Source of the DNA: Planctomycetaceae bacterium
GTDB lineage: Bacteria; Planctomycetota; PLA2
DNA length: 64,000 nt
Direction of reading: 5' to 3'
Assembly (NCBI GenBank): GCA_011525755.1
Contig: WYBS01000092.1
Coordinates: 58,782 to 122,781, forward strand
A program made the translations under genes and the position numbers. Of the stretch, positions 59,491-64,000 are shown one piece after another; the first letter of the stretch is position 1; every line of letters starts with the position of its first letter. The notes beneath the pieces were generated by a model, which did not search any database, was not told where the DNA came from, and worked only from the letters and a program-made list of their open reading frames with translations.

Positions 59491-61430
59491 CCGAGGCGGT
59501 CCGCGTCGCGGGGCTCGAGAAGTCCTACCGGGGCCGCCCCGCGGTGCGCGGCATCGACCTCTCGGTCCACGAGGGCGAGATCTACGGCCTCATCGGCCCC
59601 GACGGCGCCGGCAAGAGCACCCTCCTGAAGGCGATCGCCGGCGTGCTCCGCTTCGACGCGGGCGAGATCGACGTGCTCGGCACGAGGATCGATTCCGACC
59701 GCGCCGCGGAGCGGATCAAGCCGCGGATCGGCTTCCTGCCGCAGGGCCTCGGCCTCTCCCTCTACCCGGAGCTTTCGATCGAGGAGAACATCGACTTCTT
59801 CGCGCGTCTCCGGCTGGTCGGGAAGCCCGAGCTCGCGGAGCGGAAGGAGCGCCTCCTCGCGATGACGCGCCTCGCCGCGTTCCGCGACCGCCCGATGAAG
59901 CACCTCTCCGGCGGGATGAAGCAGAAGCTCGGCCTCATCTGCACGCTGATCCACGAGCCCGAGCTCGTGATCCTCGACGAACCGACGACCGGCGTCGACC
60001 CGGTCTCGCGCCGCGACTTCTGGGCGATCCTCTCGCGGCTCCTGCGCGAGCGGCACGCGACCGCGATCGTCTCGACCGCCTACATGGACGAGGCGTCGCG
60101 CTTCCACCGGCTCTCGCTCGTCTACGACGGCAAGGAGGTCGCGGCGGGCGACCCGGAGCGGATCCGCGAGAAGAGGCCCGGCAGCCTCGTCGTCATCGAC
60201 ACGGCGCGCCAGGCCGACGCGGTCGCGCGCCTCCGCCCCCGCTTCGCGCAGGTGGACCCGCAGGGCGCGACCGTGCGCCTCTTCGCGGAGGGGCTCCTTC
60301 CCGCGGAGGCGGGCGCGGCCGTGGCCGCCGCGCTCGAGGGGCTCCCGGCGACGGTCGCCGATGCGGGCGAGGCGGATCTCGAGGACGTCTTCGTGTCGCT
60401 GCTCCGCGAGGGCGCGCCCGCCCCCCCCGCTGCCCCCGCACCCCCTCACACCCCCCCCGCGCGCGAGACGCGCTTTGCGATCGAGGCGATCGACCTCACG
60501 CGGGACTTCGGCGGCTTCCGCGCGGTCGACCACGTCTCCTTCTCCGTGCCGCCGGGCGAGATCTTCGGGCTCCTCGGCGCGAACGGCGCGGGCAAGACGA
60601 CGGTGATCAAGATGCTCACGGGCATCCTGCCGCCGACCGGCGGCCGCGGGCAGGTCGCGGGCCACGACATGCGCCATGCGGCGGGCGCGATCAAGCGGCG
60701 CATCGGCTACGTCTCGCAGGCGTTCTCGCTCTACCAGGACCTGAGCGTCGTCGAGAACCTCCGCCTCTTCGCAGCGATCTACGGCCTCTCGCGCGCCGAG
60801 GCGAGCGATCGCGAGGCGTGGGCGCTCGATCTCGGGGGGCTCCGGGGGCACGAGAGGGACCTCGCGGGCAGCCTGCCGATGGGGCTCCGGCAGCGGCTGG
60901 CGCTCGGCTGCGCGCTCGTCCACGCCCCCGAGGTGCTCTTCCTCGACGAGCCGACGTCTGGCGTCGACCCGATCGGCCGCCGCCGCTTCTGGGAGCTCCT
61001 CTTCCGGCTGTCGCGCGAAGATCGCGTCGCGATCCTCGTGACCACGCACTACATGAGCGAGGCGGAGCAGTGCGACCGGCTCGCCCTGCTCTTCGCGGGT
61101 CGCCTCGTCGCCGACGCGACGCCGAAAGCGCTGAAGCGCGAGGTCGCGGAGACGGAGGGGCTCCCGGTCGAGATGCACGTGGACAGGCCGCTCGACGCGC
61201 TCGAGGCGCTCGCCGCGCGCGGGTTCCCGGAGGCGGCGCTCTTCGGCCCCCACGTGCGCGTGCTCTCGAAGGATCCCGACGGCGACATGGAGCGGCTGCC
61301 GCGGCTCCTCGCCGAGGCGGGCGTGACGGTCCACCTCGCGGAGAGGAGGTCGCTCTCGATGGAGGACGTCTTCGTCCACCGCGTGCGCGCGCTGGAGGAG
61401 ACGGGAGGGGGCCGGGGGGAGGGGGCATGA
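59484..61430 (+). CDS. ABC exporter ATPase with two nucleotide-binding domains (YbhF-like)
   Basis: About 648 residues in two ABC cassettes. The first has Walker A GPDGAGKSTLL, signature LSGGMKQKLGL and Walker B LVILDEPTTGVDP. The second has GANGAGKTTVI, an altered signature GSLPMGLRQRLALG (LSGGxxQ replaced) and LFLDEPTSGVDP. A Pro/Ala linker separates them at about residue 320. GTG 59484 overlaps the HlyD stop; GTG 59469 or GTG 59451 would add 5 or 11 residues. It powers the two permeases that follow. Substrate unknown; in E. coli, YbhFSR exports cations and drugs. Confidence 0.9.
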   Translation: MVAEAVRVAGLEKSYRGRPAVRGIDLSVHEGEIYGLIGPDGAGKSTLLKAIAGVLRFDAGEIDVLGTRIDSDRAAERIKPRIGFLPQGLGLSLYPELSIEENIDFFARLRLVGKPELAERKERLLAMTRLAAFRDRPMKHLSGGMKQKLGLICTLIHEPELVILDEPTTGVDPVSRRDFWAILSRLLRERHATAIVSTAYMDEASRFHRLSLVYDGKEVAAGDPERIREKRPGSLVVIDTARQADAVARLRPRFAQVDPQGATVRLFAEGLLPAEAGAAVAAALEGLPATVADAGEADLEDVFVSLLREGAPAPPAAPAPPHTPPARETRFAIEAIDLTRDFGGFRAVDHVSFSVPPGEIFGLLGANGAGKTTVIKMLTGILPPTGGRGQVAGHDMRHAAGAIKRRIGYVSQAFSLYQDLSVVENLRLFAAIYGLSRAEASDREAWALDLGGLRGHERDLAGSLPMGLRQRLALGCALVHAPEVLFLDEPTSGVDPIGRRRFWELLFRLSREDRVAILVTTHYMSEAEQCDRLALLFAGRLVADATPKALKREVAETEGLPVEMHVDRPLDALEALAARGFPEAALFGPHVRVLSKDPDGDMERLPRLLAEAGVTVHLAERRSLSMEDVFVHRVRALEETGGGRGEGA

Positions 61431-62581
61431 ACGCGCGCCGCGTGATCGCCGTCGCGTGGAAGGAGGCCCGGGAGATCTGGCGCGACCGGCTCTACTTCGG
61501 CCTCGCGTTCGCGCTGCCCGTGATCCTCATGATCGTCTACTGCTACGGCCTCGTGCAGGACGTGGAGAACGCCCCGTTCGCGATCCTCGACCACGACCGC
61601 TCGACGCTCTCGCGCGACTACGCGCGCCGCTTCCTCGAGTCGCGGTACTTCGACTTCAAGGGGTACGCCGCGGACGGCCGCGAGGCGGAGCGCCTCCTCG
61701 TGGACGCGCGCGTGCGCATGGTCCTCGTCGTGCCGCCGGGGTTCGAGCGCGACCTCCGCGAAGGCAGACCGGTCGCCGTGCAGACGATCTTCGACGGCAC
61801 GAACACGACCCCGATCCGCACGCTCCGGGGCTACGTGGAGTCGATCCACAGGGCGCTGGGCGCGGAGCTCCGGGCCGACCGGCTCGCGCGCACGCGCGGC
61901 CTCGCGCCGGAGCGCGCGGAGGTGCTCCTGCAGCCGCTGCGCGTCGAGACGCGCTACCTCTACAACCGCGAGGTGCGGGCGCTCTGGGCGATCGCGCCCT
62001 CCATGATCATGTTCATCCTGATGATGACCTCGCCGCTCCTGACGGCGCTCTCGATCGTGCGGGAGAAGGAGACGGGCGCGATCTACAACATCTACTCGGC
62101 GACGATCACGCGGGCCGAGTACCTCCTCGGGAAGCTGCTGCCCAACTCGGTCGTGAGCTTCCTCAACATCCTCGTGCTCTTCGTGCTCGCAACGCAGTGG
62201 TTCGGGGCGCCGTTCGAGGGGTCCTTCCGCCTCTTCGCGATCGCGTCGCTCGGGTTCGTGCTCTGCACGGGCTGCCTCGGGCTCCTCGTGTCGCTGCTCG
62301 CGAAGTCGCAGCAGGCGGCGCTGATGATCTCGGTCATCTGCGGGGTCGTCGTGGCGCTCAACTTCTCGGGGATGACGACGCCGCCGCAGGCGATGCCGCC
62401 GTCGCTCCACGCGACCGCGCAGCTCTTCCCGGCGATGGCGTTCCGGAACGTCGTGCTCGGGACCTTCCTCAAGGGGCTCGACGCGAGGCTCCTGTGGAAG
62501 GACGTGGCGTACTTCCTCCTCTACGCGGCGCTCGCGTTCGCGCTCTGCGCGACGCTCTTCCGGAAGAGGACGAAGGCGTGA
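61427..62581 (+). CDS. ABC-2 type permease (YbhS-like)
   Basis: 384 residues. The N-terminal membrane helix (YFGLAFALPVILMIVYCYGLV), a large extracytoplasmic domain (residues about 45-185) and five C-terminal helices give the ABC2_membrane_3 topology. TALSIVREKETGAIYNIYSATITRAEYLLGKLLP is the conserved cytoplasmic loop. It overlaps the ATPase stop by ATGA. Confidence 0.9.
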   Translation: MNARRVIAVAWKEAREIWRDRLYFGLAFALPVILMIVYCYGLVQDVENAPFAILDHDRSTLSRDYARRFLESRYFDFKGYAADGREAERLLVDARVRMVLVVPPGFERDLREGRPVAVQTIFDGTNTTPIRTLRGYVESIHRALGAELRADRLARTRGLAPERAEVLLQPLRVETRYLYNREVRALWAIAPSMIMFILMMTSPLLTALSIVREKETGAIYNIYSATITRAEYLLGKLLPNSVVSFLNILVLFVLATQWFGAPFEGSFRLFAIASLGFVLCTGCLGLLVSLLAKSQQAALMISVICGVVVALNFSGMTTPPQAMPPSLHATAQLFPAMAFRNVVLGTFLKGLDARLLWKDVAYFLLYAALAFALCATLFRKRTKA

Positions 62582-63756
62582 TGCGGCCCCCGGAGCCCCC
62601 CCACCTCCTCGGCCTGTCGCGGCGGCTGCGGCAGATCCGCGTGATGACCGGGAAGGAGCTGCGCCAGCTCGTGCGCGACCGCGCGCTCCTCATCTTCATC
62701 GTCTACAGCTTCACGCTGCACATGTTCGTGGCGGCGGGGTCGGAGGCCTCGGACCTCCGTGACGCGCGGTTCCTCGTGCGCGACCTCGACAGGACGCCCG
62801 CCTCGCGCGAGCTCGTCTCGCGCTTCCTGCCGCCGCACTACCGGCCCGCGGGCGAGGTCGCGCATCCCGGGGAGGCGCTCGACCGGCTCGACCGCGGGAC
62901 AGCCGTCATGCTCCTCGAGATCCCGGAGGGGTTCTCGCGCACGATCGACGAGGGGGTGGAGCCGGCGACGGTGCAGCTGCTCGTCGACACGAGCTCCGCG
63001 AACACGGGGTACCTCGCGTCGGCGTACTCGGCGCGGATCGCGGCGCGGTACGGCGCGGAGCGCGCGCAGGAGAACCTCGCGCGCGCAGGGGCGGTGCGCG
63101 AGCAGCTGCCCGGGATCGAGAGTCGCGACCGGGTCTGGTTCAACGCGACGCTCGACGAGAAGTGGTTCTCGACGATCAGCGAGCTGCTCACGATGATCAC
63201 GGTCTCGTGCATCCTGCTGCCGGCGGCCGCGCTCGTGCGGGAGAAGGAGCGGGGCACGATCGAGCAGCTGCTCGTGTCGCCGCTGACGCCCTTCCAGGTG
63301 ATGTTCCCGAAAGTTCTCGCGATGATCGTGGTAACGCTCTTCGGGAGCGCGGTCGCGTACTTCGGGATCCTCTTGCCGGTGTACGGCGTGCCCGCGCGCG
63401 GGAGCCTCCTGCTCTTCTTCGGCGTGACGGCGCTCTACGCGTTCGCGAACGCGGGGCTCGGGCTCCTCGCCGCGACGTTCACGCGCCGGACGGCGCAGGT
63501 CGGCATGCTGATGCTCCTCACGGTGATGCCGATCATCATGCTGTCGGGGATCCGCGCGCCGCTGGAGAGCATGCCCGGCTGGCTGCAGGCGGCGATCTGG
63601 TTCTCCCCGCTGCGCCATTTCCTCGAGGTGGGGTACGGGATCCTGCTGCGGGGCGCGGGCGTGGCGGAGCTCTCCGATTCGATCGCCGTGATCGCGGCGC
63701 TCGGCGCGGTGCTCTTCACGGCGGGCCTCCTCCGCTTCCGCCGCCAGCTCGGGTGA
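62581..63756 (+). CDS. ABC-2 type permease (YbhR-like)
   Basis: 391 residues, homologous in layout to the previous gene: KELRQLVRDRALLIFIVYSF starts the first helix. A periplasmic domain follows, then AALVREKERGTIEQLLVSPLTPFQVMFPKVL and five more helices with SPLRHFLEVGYGILLRGAG near the end. It probably forms a heterodimer with the first permease. ATG 62581 overlaps the previous stop by one base (TGATG); GTG 62578 (GTGA) is the alternative. Confidence 0.9.
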   Translation: MRPPEPPHLLGLSRRLRQIRVMTGKELRQLVRDRALLIFIVYSFTLHMFVAAGSEASDLRDARFLVRDLDRTPASRELVSRFLPPHYRPAGEVAHPGEALDRLDRGTAVMLLEIPEGFSRTIDEGVEPATVQLLVDTSSANTGYLASAYSARIAARYGAERAQENLARAGAVREQLPGIESRDRVWFNATLDEKWFSTISELLTMITVSCILLPAAALVREKERGTIEQLLVSPLTPFQVMFPKVLAMIVVTLFGSAVAYFGILLPVYGVPARGSLLLFFGVTALYAFANAGLGLLAATFTRRTAQVGMLMLLTVMPIIMLSGIRAPLESMPGWLQAAIWFSPLRHFLEVGYGILLRGAGVAELSDSIAVIAALGAVLFTAGLLRFRRQLG

Positions 63757-63912
63757 GGCGAGGCCGGGGGGGTCCGGGGGCAGGAGAGGCGCTACGCCGC
63801 GGAACGCCGCAACCGGCCCGGCAAGCGGTCTTTGGGCCTCCGGCTGCGCCCGGTCGCGCCCGTTTCGTGACACCAGCTCCCGACGAAAGGATGTGCGATA
63901 CACTCGAACGCG
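63757..63912 (+). other. Spacer with Uma2 promoter
   Basis: 156 bases. A GGGGGTCCGGGGG motif (63768-63780) follows the permease stop. TACACT at 63899-63904 is 8 bases before the next ATG and may be its -10. Confidence 0.4.
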
Positions 63913-64000
63913 ATGGCGATCACGACCGCCGAGGAGCTCCTGCGCGCCCAGGACATCGGACGCTGCGAGCTGGTCCGGGGGGAGCTCTTCATGATGGTCC
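63913..64000 (+). CDS. Uma2-family endonuclease (DUF820), N-terminus only
   Basis: 29 residues reach the window edge: MAITTAEELLRAQDIGRCEL then VRGELFMM. The phrase (T)AEELL...GRCELVRGEL is typical of the Uma2/DUF820 family of restriction-endonuclease-like proteins, where the ELVRGEL Glu is catalytic. The remainder lies outside. Nothing more can be said about function. Confidence 0.7.
   Translation, partial: MAITTAEELLRAQDIGRCELVRGELFMMV

Noticed and set aside
1-64000. tRNA genes, CRISPR arrays, insertion sequences, prophage genes
   Set aside because: No T-loop-like pattern, regularly spaced repeats, transposase, integrase or phage structural motifs were seen on either strand.

Overview
The window is a dense, GC-rich (clearly above 65% by eye) stretch of a bacterial chromosome with about 52 protein genes and very little spacer. 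BamD, LptE, an AsmA-like protein and a secretin indicate a Gram-negative (diderm) cell. MEP-pathway genes, a CdaA diadenylate cyclase, secreted HEAT-repeat proteins, carboxypeptidase-regulatory-like repeat proteins and frequent GTG/TTG starts fit Planctomycetota or a neighbouring high-GC lineage such as Acidobacteriota or Myxococcota. This placement is inference; there is no rRNA in the window to settle it. No tRNA, CRISPR array or complete insertion sequence was seen.

Layout. 0-4 kb: end of an unknown gene, superoxide dismutase, PqqB-like hydrolase, Kbl, a VapC remnant, then a leftward pair (surface/periplasmic repeat protein and formate/nitrite transporter). 6-10 kb: YgiQ-type radical SAM protein, a scrambled junction with a gene fragment, and cysS-ispF leftward. 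10-23 kb: a rightward core block with ispD, a HEAT/pseudohydrolase, ruvC, a CBS/CorC membrane protein, recO, bamD, lptE, ftsH, folP, cdaA, cdaR-like, tsaB and alr. Many of these overlap by 1-4 bases and look translationally coupled. 23-33 kb: a giant AsmA-like protein, manC-ruvX-small secreted protein, then rpsO-pnp and a cold-shock protein (RNA metabolism). 33-36 kb: a structured 214-bp element with terminal inverted repeats, a secretin operon, a candidate small RNA (or leaderless 32-codon ORF) and an XRE/S24-like regulator divergent from it. 36-46 kb: AlkP-superfamily phosphodiesterase, Cys-rich zinc-ribbon protein, HyuA/HyuB-type hydantoinase/oxoprolinase subunits, a three-gene prepilin operon and a secreted subtilisin. 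46-51 kb: HEAT protein, small orphan, glycosyltransferase with a membrane partner, gpsA. 51-58 kb: a secreted cluster of pseudohydrolase, HEAT/GATase-like protein, M28 peptidase and an acidic lipoprotein. 58-64 kb: a YbhGFSR-like exporter (HlyD, double ATPase, two permeases) and the start of a Uma2-family gene.

Two window-wide patterns stand out. First, about 19 start codons are preceded, usually by 6-9 bases, by a TAnnnT hexamer (TAGAAT, TAGGAT, TACGAT, TACACT) and often lack a Shine-Dalgarno. This implies leaderless mRNAs, and in two divergent gene pairs the two -10 boxes overlap. Second, a short G-rich motif (five G, CTCC or TCC, five G) recurs at least 13 times on both strands, inside and between genes.
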